From: CAYVQF01 sp964454015
GTDB lineage: Bacteria > Myxococcota_A > Bradymonadia > UBA4248
Direction of reading: 5' to 3'
Length of the DNA: 64,000 nt
Assembly: GCA_964454015.1 (NCBI GenBank)
Contig: CAYVQF010000015.1
Coordinates: forward strand, 25,373-89,372
Shown here piece after piece: positions 56,624-64,000 of this stretch. Each line of letters begins with the position of its first letter. Position 1 is the first letter of the stretch. The translations under genes and the position numbers were made by a program. Under the pieces are notes generated by a model. That model was not told the DNA's origin. It ran no database searches and worked only from the letters and a program-made list of their open reading frames with translations.

Positions 56624-57811
56624 ATGCCAAAGCTCGACAACGTGATCGAGGAGATCCACGAGACCCCGTCCAAACTCTACAACGAAGACTTTCTCTTGAC
56701 CTGGGAGAAGAGCCTCCCTGACCTCAAGCAGATCCTCGCCGTGGCCGACGCCCTGCGCGTCATGCGCACCAAGAACATCTCCACCAAGGTCTTCGACTCG
56801 GGCCTGGGTATCTCCCTCTTCCGGGACAACTCCACCCGCACCCGCTTCTCCTATGCCTCGGCTTGCAACATGCTCGGCCTCGAGGTGCAGGATCTCGACG
56901 AAGGTAAATCCCAGATCGCCCACGGCGAGACCGTGCGCGAGACGGCCAACATGATCTCCTTCATGGCTGACGTCATCGGCATCCGCGATGACATGTACCT
57001 CGGCGCTGGCAACGCCTACATGCGCGAAGTCGGCGAGGCCCTCGACGACGGTTTCGCCCAAGGCGTGCTCGAGCAGCGCCCCCGCATCGTCAACCTCCAG
57101 TGCGACATCGACCACCCCACCCAGTCCATGGCGGACCTGGGCTGGCTCAAGCAGTACTTCGGCGGCCTCGAGAACCTCAAGGGCAAGAAGATTGCCATGA
57201 CCTGGGCCTACTCGCCCTCTTACGGCAAGCCCCTCTCCGTTCCCCAAGGCATCATCGGCCTCATGACCCGCTTCGGCATGAACGTCGACCTGGCCTACCC
57301 CGAAGGCTACTCCCTCTTGCCCGAAGTGGTGGAGATGGCCGGACGGCAAGCGACCGCCTCGGGCGGCTCCTTCCGCATGGTCAACAGCATGGACGAGGCC
57401 TTCGCCGACGCCGACATCGTCTACCCCAAGAGCTGGGCCCCCTACGCCGTCATGGAACGCCGCACCGAGTTGCTGCGCAACAACGACTACGACGCCCTCA
57501 AGGTCCTGGAGCACGAGTGCCTCGGCAACAACGCCCAGCACAAAGACTGGGAATGCACCGAAGAGAAAATGGCCCTCACCAAAGGCGGCAAGGCCCTCTA
57601 CATGCACTGCCTGCCCGCAGACATCACGGATGTCTCCTGCAAGCAAGGCGAGGTGGCGGCCTCGGTCTTCGAGCGCTATCGCATCGAGACCTACAAAGAG
57701 GCGGGCTACAAGCCCTACATCATCGCCGCCATGATCCTCACCAGCCGCTTCGCCAACGTCGGCGAAGTGCTGGAGCGGCTGCGCGAACGCGGCACCCTCC
57801 GCGTCTTCTAA
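56624..57811 (+). CDS. ygeW: YgeW-family carbamoyltransferase (knotted transcarbamylase)
   Basis: A 395-residue protein very like E. coli YgeW over its whole length: GLGISLFRDNSTRTRFSYAS, DEGKSQIAHGETVRETANM, DDMYLGAGNAYMREVG, LQCDIDHPTQSMADL, TWAYSPSYGKPLSVPQGIIG and YMHCLPADI. The STRTR and HPTQ motifs bind carbamoyl phosphate as in other transcarbamylases. The second substrate of YgeW is not firmly established in my knowledge. ATG 56624 with AGGA just upstream is used instead of an earlier in-frame ATG. It follows ygeY in the same direction. Confidence 0.92.
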   Translation: MPKLDNVIEEIHETPSKLYNEDFLLTWEKSLPDLKQILAVADALRVMRTKNISTKVFDSGLGISLFRDNSTRTRFSYASACNMLGLEVQDLDEGKSQIAHGETVRETANMISFMADVIGIRDDMYLGAGNAYMREVGEALDDGFAQGVLEQRPRIVNLQCDIDHPTQSMADLGWLKQYFGGLENLKGKKIAMTWAYSPSYGKPLSVPQGIIGLMTRFGMNVDLAYPEGYSLLPEVVEMAGRQATASGGSFRMVNSMDEAFADADIVYPKSWAPYAVMERRTELLRNNDYDALKVLEHECLGNNAQHKDWECTEEKMALTKGGKALYMHCLPADITDVSCKQGEVAASVFERYRIETYKEAGYKPYIIAAMILTSRFANVGEVLERLRERGTLRVF

Positions 57812-57824
57812 GAGGAAGTCGGCT

Positions 57825-57862
57825 CCCTTTCTTGGGGAGCCACCGCCACCGGGCGTGCGCCA
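57825..57862 (+). repeat. Dispersed imperfect repeat, copy B
   Basis: The stretch just after the ygeW stop contains a seven-base-pair hairpin (GGCTCCC, loop, GGGAGCC, 57821-57841) and then a segment shared with copy A at 8223-8260, ending in GGGCGTGCGCCA. The hairpin lacks a T-run, so it is not a clear intrinsic terminator. In both places the repeat directly follows a plus-strand stop codon. Confidence 0.45.
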
Positions 57863-57912
57863 CCCGCGGCGTCAAAAGTGGCGCCGCATCGCCCCCCAAG
57901 CCAGCCCTGGGA

Positions 57913-58305
57913 TCATTCGATCGTCGTGAGCATCCCGCGGTGGAGGCCATCCCCATCGTCATCATAGAGGAAGGTCAGGGCGTAGACCTTGCCCTGCTCC
58001 AAGGCGGCGATCTTGTCTTCCAATTCCGCTGGGTAGAAGAAGACCACCCGTTCGCCTGCGGCATCGTCGAAGTGGACATTGTCCACCAAGCCTTTGGCCG
58101 TGGAGCTCCGATTTTTGGCCCAGAACACCAGCTTGATCGTGTAGGTCTCACCGACTTGGTATTGGTCGGCAGTGAAAGTGTCGCCCTTGGGCGTCGCCGC
58201 CGCGGCCTCACCCTTCTTCTCTTCGCTGGCCTTGTCACAGGCCACCACCCCCATCAAGAGCAGCGCCAACAGCCCCATCCAAACCATCCCACGCTTCACC
58301 GACAT
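57913..58305 (-). CDS. Small lipoprotein
   Basis: A 130-residue protein. The start follows AGGAGG. The signal peptide ends in the lipobox GVVAC. A short charged linker leads to a single beta-rich domain of about 85 residues (YTIKLVFWAKNRS, GERVVFFYPAEL, VYALTFLYDDDGDG) with no further cysteine. The DDDGDG acidic loop might bind calcium, but this is speculation. It lies immediately downstream of arsM on the same strand (24-base gap), so it may be co-transcribed with it. The function is unknown. Confidence 0.72.
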   Translation of the reverse strand: MSVKRGMVWMGLLALLLMGVVACDKASEEKKGEAAAATPKGDTFTADQYQVGETYTIKLVFWAKNRSSTAKGLVDNVHFDDAAGERVVFFYPAELEDKIAALEQGKVYALTFLYDDDGDGLHRGMLTTIE

Positions 58306-58329
58306 TGCAACCTCCTGTTCTTCCTGCCT

Positions 58330-59181
58330 CTACCGAGGCTTGTGGGCCCGCACCTTGATGCTGGCGATCTTGCCGCTCAGCCGCTCAGCCCAGCGACGAC
58401 TCAAGTCCGCGACGGCCGCCGTGCCTCCACTGCAGCAGCCCGAGCCATGCTCGCCGTTGAGCTCAGAGCCAATGAGCGCCTGAACCTGGTGCGCATCATA
58501 GACTACTTTGTCAACGATCTCGACGGCGCACAGCCCGGCGCGACGCAGGCCTTCGAGGTAGTCATCCTCGGAGATGGCGCCAGCCAAGCAGGAGACATAG
58601 AGGTGGCGGTTGGCCGTCACCTCCTCGGGGAGATCCTGGGCGACGATGTCCGACACCAACAGAGTCCCGCCAGCGCGCAAGACCCGGGCAATCTCGGCGA
58701 AGACACGCGCCTTCTCCGGCGACAGGTTGATCACGCAGTTGGAAATCACCCAATCCACGCTGGCGCTCTCCACGGGCAAGGCCTCGATGATCCCCTGGCG
58801 CACCTCGACATGACTCAGCCCAGCGGCGGCGACGTTCGCGCGGGCCCGGGCGACCATCGCGTCGGTCATGTCCACTCCGATCACCTGCCCCGTGGGCCCC
58901 ACCTTCTGGGCTGCCAGCAACAGGTCGATGCCGGCGCCCGAGCCGAGATCGAGCACGGTCTGCCCGGCCTGCACCGCCGCGAAGGCCACCGGGTCGCCGC
59001 AACCAAAGGCATTCGCGACGGCGTCCTCGGGCAAGCGCACCAGCTCCTCGGCGCGGTAGTCGGCGATCTTGGCAATGACCCCCTTGGGCACCAAGGGCGA
59101 GCAGCAGCCGCCCTCTCTCTTGACCGCCTTGGTGTAGTCTGCCGCCACTTGTGCCCGCACTTCGTCCGCTTTGCTTCCCAT
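58330..59181 (-). CDS. arsM: Arsenite methyltransferase ArsM
   Basis: A 283-residue AdoMet-dependent methyltransferase. The AdoMet motif is VLDLGSGAGID near residues 76-86. The three cysteines that bind As(III) in ArsM are present: FGCGDP (C61), SNCVINL (C149) and VSCLAGAI (C198). Two CC pairs (residues 26-27 and near the C-terminus in GSGCCSGG) may add metal contacts. It converts arsenite to methylated arsenicals using AdoMet. The gene lies 3.4 kb from arsR-acr3, with ygeY-ygeW between, yet its promoter carries the same operator-like sequence as arsR. Confidence 0.93.
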   Translation of the reverse strand: MGSKADEVRAQVAADYTKAVKREGGCCSPLVPKGVIAKIADYRAEELVRLPEDAVANAFGCGDPVAFAAVQAGQTVLDLGSGAGIDLLLAAQKVGPTGQVIGVDMTDAMVARARANVAAAGLSHVEVRQGIIEALPVESASVDWVISNCVINLSPEKARVFAEIARVLRAGGTLLVSDIVAQDLPEEVTANRHLYVSCLAGAISEDDYLEGLRRAGLCAVEIVDKVVYDAHQVQALIGSELNGEHGSGCCSGGTAAVADLSRRWAERLSGKIASIKVRAHKPR

Positions 59182-59243
59182 GTTCCCTCCCGAATTTCCT
59201 CGGCCTACGCGACTCCCCAGGTTGACGCTGGAGCGTTTCGCTT

Positions 59244-59278
59244 ATCGGCGATATACGATGAATGAAACGCCAGGTCAA
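59244..59278 (-). promoter_or_regulatory. arsM promoter with overlapping operator-like sequence
   Basis: On the minus strand, -35 TTGACC (59273-59278), a 17-base spacer and -10 TATATC (59250-59255) lie upstream of arsM. The -10 is inside TCATCGTATATCGCCGAT (59244-59261), which differs from the arsR copy at three positions. A larger inverted repeat, GCGTTTC (59233-59239) with GAAACGC (59264-59270), encloses it. Confidence 0.75.
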
Positions 59279-59374
59279 GCGAGATGAAAGTAGTCTGAAT
59301 CTCTCTCGTCCCGCAGCGTCAGAGCGCCCCGCCCCAAGCTCTGGGGGCCAGCTTTCCCGTCATGGAGTCGCCCC

Positions 59375-59653
59375 ATGCCCCCCACGCCACCCGCCCGCGC
59401 TTTGACCCTGTGCTTCTTCGCCGCGCTGCTCACGGCCTGTGGTGCCAACTCTCCCAGCGCCAACGAGGACGCCACGCCCGAGGCCGCCTGCTGGCAGCAG
59501 TGCTACGAAGACTGCGAACGCTTCGCGCGGGACTATCGGCACTCCTGCGCCCTGTCCTGCCACAATGACTGCGCCATTTTCAACGCGGCCATGGACGACA
59601 TCAAGGCGGGGCGCGTCAGGACCCTCACCGACGGCGACGACAACGCCCCCTAG
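59375..59653 (+). CDS. Small Cys-rich lipoprotein
   Basis: A 92-residue protein. GGAG lies nine bases before ATG 59375. The signal peptide ends in the lipobox LLTAC. The mature domain has paired cysteines in helical spacing (CWQQCYEDCERF, then CALSCHNDC), suggesting a small helical disulfide hairpin. A similar Cys pattern is seen in the small lipoprotein at 61331-61723, so the two may belong to one loose family. The stop codon overlaps the convergent nitroreductase gene by four bases. The function is unknown. Confidence 0.68.
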   Translation: MPPTPPARALTLCFFAALLTACGANSPSANEDATPEAACWQQCYEDCERFARDYRHSCALSCHNDCAIFNAAMDDIKAGRVRTLTDGDDNAP

Positions 59654-60252
59654 AACTTGTCTTGGATGACCACCTCTTCCAGGGGGAGCTGGCCGCCCCG
59701 CGGCCATGCGGGCTGGGTACCCTTGCCGATGGCGACGAACATGGCGATGACGTGGTCCTCGGGCAGGTCGATGATTTCGCCCACGGCATCGAAATCGAAG
59801 CCGTCCATGGGGCAGGCGTCGTAGCCCATGGCGTTGGCGGCGAGCATCAGCGTCTGCGCGACCATCCCGCAAGAACGCATGGCCTCGTCGCGCTGGGTCT
59901 GCGCCTTGCCGCGGTAGTAGTTGTCGATGGCGGGCAAGAGGAAGTCCTGCACGGGCTGGGGCGCGTCGCGCCAGTAGCGCTGGGGCTCCCTCTCCCAGGA
60001 GCGCAGATCGCCGCAGAGGATGATGAAGAGCGACGCAGCGGTGACCTGGGCCTGATCCCAAGCCGCAGCGCGAATTTTCGCCCGCAGCGCCGGGTCTTTG
60101 ACCACCACGAAGCGCCAGTTCTGGATGTTGAACGCCGTTGGGCTCAACAGGGCCAAGGACAACAACTGTTTTTCTTCCGCCTCGCTGAGGCGGTGCTCTG
60201 GGTCGAAATGTTTGATTGACCGGCGAGTCTCTATTGCCTGTAGGGTGTCCAT
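59650..60252 (-). CDS. Nitroreductase-family flavoprotein
   Basis: A 200-residue FMN protein of the nitroreductase family. Motifs are ETRRSIKHFDPEH (FMN phosphate contact), LLSPTAFNIQNWRFVVV (cofactor and substrate side) and GYDACPMDGFD near the end. Enzymes of this type reduce nitro compounds, quinones or enones with NAD(P)H. The substrate cannot be told. ATG 60252 is chosen because GAGGAG lies before it. It converges with the small lipoprotein gene with a four-base overlap. Confidence 0.87.
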   Translation of the reverse strand: MDTLQAIETRRSIKHFDPEHRLSEAEEKQLLSLALLSPTAFNIQNWRFVVVKDPALRAKIRAAAWDQAQVTAASLFIILCGDLRSWEREPQRYWRDAPQPVQDFLLPAIDNYYRGKAQTQRDEAMRSCGMVAQTLMLAANAMGYDACPMDGFDFDAVGEIIDLPEDHVIAMFVAIGKGTQPAWPRGGQLPLEEVVIQDKF

Positions 60253-60470
60253 GCGCAACTCCTCGATTCCATCACGGCCAGCGCCGTGAGACGTCTATTT
60301 GGGGGCGCGCCGCGCGATTCAGCGGCCACTGCCCCTATTGGGATAGGGCCGCCCGAGGCGGGACGCAATGCCTGCTGGACTGGAATCGCGTTGACAGCCG
60401 CTCTGGGCGCGCTAACGTGGACGGGCTCGACAAGACGCGCCGATGGCTCCTGCGCCCGATGAGGATGCCC

Positions 60471-61325
60471 ATGCACGCTCCCAGCCACTTTCGCCCGCAG
60501 CACCCGTTCTTGTGTGCGCTGGCGCTCTTCCTCCTCGGCGCTTGCAACCCCACCTCCCCCCCGGGGCCAAGCAACAGCGCCGCGCCTCAGGCCGGCCCCA
60601 CCGCGACCGAGGGTGCACCCATGTCATCGTCACAAGCCCCACAGGACACCCTGGTGGCGCTGCCGCCCAACGCCATCGTGGGCACAGCGACGCGCAATCA
60701 GCCCAAGGGCTTGGCCAACCCCTCGGAGTACTGTGTCGACGGGCGACTCTATCAGGGAGCCACCTATCGCCTGGGCGCCCTCAACCTCTTTGGCCCGCTC
60801 CCACCAGGCGATCTCGACGGCCAAGCCATCGTCGTCCATGGTCACATCAAGACGGGGCTGTGGTCCAAGCTCGCCCCCGGCGAGCCTTGCGCGGAGGACT
60901 ATGGTGCGGCGGAGTCCATGATGCAGTTGCGCAGCGACTGGATGGCGCCCGAGACGGGCTTTCAGGTGGGCCGCTCCACCCAAGAGATCCTGGAGCGCAC
61001 GGCCTACATCGCGTTCGAGACCCTCTACCCCTTAGACTTTGGCAGCATCAGTGCTGACGCGACGGAGGCCAAGGTCACCGTGCGCAACCCCTTCACGGTG
61101 CCCCTGACCTCGCTCCAGCTCGTGGCCCACTACGAGCGCATGGGCCATGGCGGCAAGCCCATGCCCGAGCACCGAGCCCTCGCCCTGAGCCTCGCCCCCG
61201 GCGCCACCCAAGACGTCGTCTTTCCTTTGGAGATCCCCGAGGAACACCTCATCCTGCATGACTTTTTGCTGCACGGCGACCACGAGAGCGTCACCATCGC
61301 CGTCACCCTCCATCTGCCGCGCTAG
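60471..61325 (+). CDS. Lipoprotein of unknown function
   Basis: A 284-residue protein. Three nearby in-frame ATGs exist (60459, 60465, 60471). The third has GAGG at the best distance. The signal peptide ends in the lipobox LLGAC. A Pro/Ala/Ser linker precedes a globular domain of about 220 residues without a family motif I recognise. Two cysteines may form one disulfide (EYCVDG, EPCAED). Parts look beta-rich (KVTVRNPFTVPLTSLQLVAHYE), like an immunoglobulin-type module near the C-terminus. It is followed after five bases by another small lipoprotein gene, so both are probably co-transcribed. Confidence 0.7.
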   Translation: MHAPSHFRPQHPFLCALALFLLGACNPTSPPGPSNSAAPQAGPTATEGAPMSSSQAPQDTLVALPPNAIVGTATRNQPKGLANPSEYCVDGRLYQGATYRLGALNLFGPLPPGDLDGQAIVVHGHIKTGLWSKLAPGEPCAEDYGAAESMMQLRSDWMAPETGFQVGRSTQEILERTAYIAFETLYPLDFGSISADATEAKVTVRNPFTVPLTSLQLVAHYERMGHGGKPMPEHRALALSLAPGATQDVVFPLEIPEEHLILHDFLLHGDHESVTIAVTLHLPR

Positions 61326-61330
61326 CCCTC

Positions 61331-61723
61331 ATGAGCCTCGCCATGCCTCACCTGCTTCACATGCTCTTCGCCCTCGCCCTCGCCCTCGCCCTCTCGTGGG
61401 GTTGTCAAGCGCCGCCGGCCCCGGCGGCACCACCGGCGCCGCCCACCCCCGGCGCCAGCGGCGAGGAGGAAGGGCCCGCCACCTCGACGCCACCAGCGCT
61501 CCAACTCGAAGCCACGCCCGGCGCACCTCATCTCGAGGCCTGTGTCGCTGGCTGCATCGAGGCCAACGCCATGCGCGCCCAAGCCGCAGAGGCCATCGCC
61601 AGCGATTGCGTCAACCACTGTGAGCGCTGCTTCAGCCGCTGCGTCCAAGAGAACCTGGGCCGGGCCGTCGCCCCGGAGGTGATCGACGCCGACTGTGCGG
61701 CATCTTGTGCGGCTGAGCCCTGA
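61331..61723 (+). CDS. Small Cys-rich lipoprotein
   Basis: A 130-residue protein. The signal peptide has a long Leu/Ala run and ends in the lipobox LSWGC. After a Pro/Ala-rich linker of about 40 residues, the last 65 residues are helical with eight or more cysteines in pairs (ACVAGCIEAN, DCVNHCERCFSRC, DCAASC). The pattern matches the small lipoprotein at 59375-59653 in style. It is five bases downstream of the larger lipoprotein gene. The function is unknown. Confidence 0.7.
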   Translation: MSLAMPHLLHMLFALALALALSWGCQAPPAPAAPPAPPTPGASGEEEGPATSTPPALQLEATPGAPHLEACVAGCIEANAMRAQAAEAIASDCVNHCERCFSRCVQENLGRAVAPEVIDADCAASCAAEP

Positions 61724-61866
61724 GGGCGCGCCGGGAAGCTGTGCTGAAGCTCTCGGCTGAGGGGGCGTCCCCAATTGGCGCCTATCCCTGCAGTGACCGG
61801 CGGCAGGGCTGGCGCAAAGGGCGGCGGTTATTCTCAGAGCGTGGTGGCTGAGCCCCAAAGCCCCCA

Positions 61867-62814
61867 TCAGGGCGCGGCAAAACCCGGCCACAGCTTCGCC
61901 AGGTCGACGTCTTTGATGACGTAAGGGTTGAGCTCGTCCGGCGAGAGGGGGAACCAATCGAGGGGGTTGTCGATGGCTTGATACTCCGGGATATCGGGAA
62001 TACAGGCGAACTCGTAGAGCCCCGCCTGGGCACAGGCGAGGGGGCGCTGCCGCTCGGGGCGCAGCAACTCGACCGGGGTGTCAGCGGGCCAGAGGCGGGG
62101 CAGATAGAGCACGATGTCATAGCGCGCGTCGCCCAGGCTGATGGGCGCGGCGACGAGGCTGGGCTCGCCGCACAGCAGCCACTCCGACTCTGCGAGTAGC
62201 TCAGGATAGGTTACACCGATAGGCTGCAACAAGTTCAATGCTTTTTGCGCGCCACCGGCGAGCACCACGGGCGTGATCGTCGCCGTGGCACGCTTCTCCG
62301 CTGTGCACGGGCAGTACGAGGACCGCTGACAATTCGCTGGAAGCTCGCGCCCCTGCTGATCGCGCACGGCGTAGGTGATGTCGAGGGCGCAGCCGACGCG
62401 GAAGCCGCAATTGACGTCGAGGGTGCATTCAGCCGGATTGATTAGCCATTCCGAATGAGGGTAGAAAGCCAGGAGGAAATCCTCTTCGCAGCGGTTACAG
62501 AGATCGAGACTCATTCCCCCATAGGACACGACGGCGCGGTAGTCGACACAGCCGATGCGGAACTCGAAGAGCAGCTCGTCGGCCGCCAAGGGCCAGAGGG
62601 ACCCTGGGCAGGCCCACGTTCCGTCGGCCGCGTGGTCCGCCGTGTCTTGGTCTTCGGCGTCCGGGGGCAGCTCGTGGTCTTCGACGTCCGGGGGCAGCTC
62701 GTGGTCTTCGAGGAGCTCGTCGGCAGGCTCGGCGACAACGTGCTGGTCGCAGCCGGCGAGGTAGGCGCCGATGCAGCAGCAGATCCAGGCAAATCGGATG
62801 AGGTGGTTAAACAT
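61867..62814 (-). CDS. Cys-rich lipoprotein, copy 1 of tandem duplication
   Basis: A 315-residue protein. The signal peptide ends in LAGC. An acidic stalk contains a near-repeat (LEDHELPPDV, VEDHELPPDA). The mature domain has about 14 cysteines, such as CNRCEEDF, NCGFRVGC and SSYCPCTAE. The C-terminal 84 residues (from YDIVLYLPRL to the end) are identical to those of the next gene, and 61867-62136 is nearly identical to 62903-63172 in DNA. The middle of the two proteins has diverged more. No function is known. An extracellular binding or structural role is inferred. Confidence 0.77.
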   Translation of the reverse strand: MFNHLIRFAWICCCIGAYLAGCDQHVVAEPADELLEDHELPPDVEDHELPPDAEDQDTADHAADGTWACPGSLWPLAADELLFEFRIGCVDYRAVVSYGGMSLDLCNRCEEDFLLAFYPHSEWLINPAECTLDVNCGFRVGCALDITYAVRDQQGRELPANCQRSSYCPCTAEKRATATITPVVLAGGAQKALNLLQPIGVTYPELLAESEWLLCGEPSLVAAPISLGDARYDIVLYLPRLWPADTPVELLRPERQRPLACAQAGLYEFACIPDIPEYQAIDNPLDWFPLSPDELNPYVIKDVDLAKLWPGFAAP

Positions 62815-62902
62815 GATGACCCTGGCTCTCCTGCCGCGCGGCCGTTTGGGTTCAGGGTTGTTTCCTGGGACGCGGTGACTGATTCACAGTAAAGGCCCCC
62901 GC

Positions 62903-63847
62903 TCAAGGCGCGGCAAAGCCCGGCCACAGCTTCGCCAGGTCGACGTCTTTGATGACGTAAGGGTTGAGCTCGTCCGGCGAGAGGGGGAACCAATCGAGGG
63001 GGTTGTCGATGGCTTGATACTCCGGGATATCGGGAATACAGGCGAACTCGTAGAGCCCCGCCTGGGCACAGGCGAGGGGGCGCTGCCGCTCGGGGCGCAG
63101 CAACTCGACCGGGGTGTCAGCGGGCCAGAGGCGGGGCAGATAGAGCACGATGTCATAGCGCGCGTCGCCTACGCTGAGGGGCGCGGCGACGAGGCTGGGC
63201 TCACCGCACAAATACTCCTGCGGCTGCGCGAGGATCTCTGGATATGTGACACCGTTCCGCTGCGCCAATCCCAACGCTTTTTGCGCGCCGCCAGCGAGCA
63301 CCAAGGTCAAGATCGGTGAACCGGCACGACTCTCTGCTGTGCACGGGCAGTACGAGGACCGCTGACAATTAGCAGGAAGCTCGCGCCCCTGCTGATCGCG
63401 CACGGCGTAGGTGACGTCGAGGGCGCAGCCGACTTGGAGGCCGCAGCTAACGTCGAGGGTGCAGTCAGTGATGCCTGATGGCCAATACGTCGGGTAGAAA
63501 ACAAGGAGGAAGTCATCTTCGCAGTGGTTACAGAGCAGGAGATCCATACCCGCATAGTGCACAATGGCGCGGTAGTCGACACAGCCGATGCGGAACTCGA
63601 AGAGCAGGGCTGGGTCCTCCACTGGCCAGAAGGGGAAGGGGCAGGCCCACGCCCCGTCGGCCGCGTCGGCCGCCGCGTCTTGGTCTTCGGCGTCCGAGGG
63701 CGGCTCGTGGTCTTCGACGTCCGGGGGCAGCTCATGGTCTTCGAGGAGCACGTCGGCAGGCTCCTGCACGACGTGCTGGTCGCAGCCGGCGAGGTAGGCG
63801 CCGACGCAGCAGCAGCTCAGGGCAAATCGGATGAGGTGGTTGAACAT
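62903..63847 (-). CDS. Cys-rich lipoprotein, copy 2 of tandem duplication
   Basis: A 314-residue paralogue of the preceding gene, lying upstream of it on the same strand with 88 bases between. Features are the same: lipobox LAGC, a stalk with LEDHELPPDV, then a Cys-rich domain (CNHCEDDF, SCGLQVGC, SSYCPCTAE) and an identical C-terminus. The stop codon of a third gene lies three bases upstream of its ATG at 63847, so these genes are probably one transcript. The duplication is recent, or the ends have been kept alike by gene conversion. Confidence 0.77.
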   Translation of the reverse strand: MFNHLIRFALSCCCVGAYLAGCDQHVVQEPADVLLEDHELPPDVEDHEPPSDAEDQDAAADAADGAWACPFPFWPVEDPALLFEFRIGCVDYRAIVHYAGMDLLLCNHCEDDFLLVFYPTYWPSGITDCTLDVSCGLQVGCALDVTYAVRDQQGRELPANCQRSSYCPCTAESRAGSPILTLVLAGGAQKALGLAQRNGVTYPEILAQPQEYLCGEPSLVAAPLSVGDARYDIVLYLPRLWPADTPVELLRPERQRPLACAQAGLYEFACIPDIPEYQAIDNPLDWFPLSPDELNPYVIKDVDLAKLWPGFAAP

Positions 63848-63849
63848 GT

Positions 63850-64000
63850 TTACCCCCACCACATGATGGCGAGCGCCCAGGGCTCGACGTCATGCGAGCC
63901 AAGACTACCGCCGTTGCTTGATGTGCAGATCTGCCAATCGGATTCGGCCGGGCCGATGAGATAGTAATAGAGTTCGGTGAAATCCTCGGGCAGGGTGATC
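63850..64000 (-). CDS. C-terminal fragment of an unidentified gene at the right edge
   Basis: The minus-strand frame is open from base 64000 to a TAA at 63850-63852 and encodes about 49 residues (ITLPEDFTELYYYLIGPAE at the start, WALAIMWWG at the end). Its stop lies three bases before the start codon of the next lipoprotein gene, which suggests an operon. The 5' end is outside the window. A single Cys and aromatic residues are visible. It may be a further exported protein, but the family is not recognised. Confidence 0.5.
   Translation of the reverse strand, partial: ITLPEDFTELYYYLIGPAESDWQICTSSNGGSLGSHDVEPWALAIMWWG

Noticed and set aside
57821..57841. Intrinsic terminator behind ygeW
   Set aside because: The hairpin is good but is followed by CACCGCC, not by a T-run.

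Overview
The window is about 64 kb of high-GC DNA from what looks like a Myxococcota/Bradymonadales-type deltaproteobacterium. This is inferred from gene content, not from a marker gene. The clues are about 19 predicted lipoproteins, many with Asp/Glu/Pro-rich linkers followed by disulfide-rich domains, a MYXO-CTERM-like C-terminal anchor at 49500-50474, and a SUMF/FGE-type protein with the Cys-rich insert common in that group. Nearly all of it is coding. No rRNA, tRNA, CRISPR array, intact insertion sequence or replication origin was seen.

Layout. 1-3148: an exported-protein fragment and two tandem paralogous lipoproteins. 3232-5579: an AraC/GyrI-like regulator and a convergent tryptophanase behind a leader hairpin. 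5580-6390: gene-poor, lower-GC, with a probable transposase relic. 6391-8219: a small beta-barrel protein, a SnoaL-like protein and a lipoprotein. 8190-12807: an Eco57I-type adenine methyltransferase overlapping a large ClpA/ClpC-like AAA+ unfoldase. 13360-16120: nadD, a DUF2520 protein and a NamZ/DUF1343 protein. 16136-18717: a SUMF-domain protein and a SpoT-like HD protein. 18966-23716: hydF-cydD-cydC. 23934-25777: a CrtQ/CrtO-like pair that would glycosylate and acylate a carotenoid acid. 25690-33683: lipoproteins, an M29 aminopeptidase and a tandem thioredoxin-fold lipoprotein. 33853-38231: a chromate transporter, an SDR and a cation-chloride cotransporter. 38294-43826: lipoproteins, including a phosphodiesterase and a WD40 protein. 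43861-49503: a D-serine-dehydratase/D-threonine-aldolase-like enzyme and a giant 2-hydroxyacyl-CoA dehydratase activase fusion. 49500-53925: secreted Cys-rich proteins, a SagB-type oxidoreductase and a membrane protein. 53560-59181: arsR-acr3 and arsM flanking ygeY-ygeW. 59375-64000: small Cys-rich lipoproteins, a nitroreductase and a recent tandem lipoprotein duplication.

Physiology. HydF (maturation of [FeFe]-hydrogenase), tryptophanase, ygeY-ygeW and the 2-hydroxyacyl-CoA dehydratase activase fusion together suggest an amino-acid-fermenting, hydrogen-metabolising anaerobe. CydDC, needed for cytochrome bd assembly, suggests it also copes with some oxygen. Arsenic is handled by efflux (ACR3) and methylation (ArsM). 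The promoters of these two loci carry the same operator-like sequence at the same distance from the start codons, the clearest regulatory signal in the window.

Less expected features are the translationally coupled Clp ATPase and DNA methyltransferase, a phosphodiesterase with an apparently permuted DNRLRE-like domain inside it, a six-fold 23-residue Cys repeat protein, and two exported-protein genes whose signal peptides are out of frame with the body.
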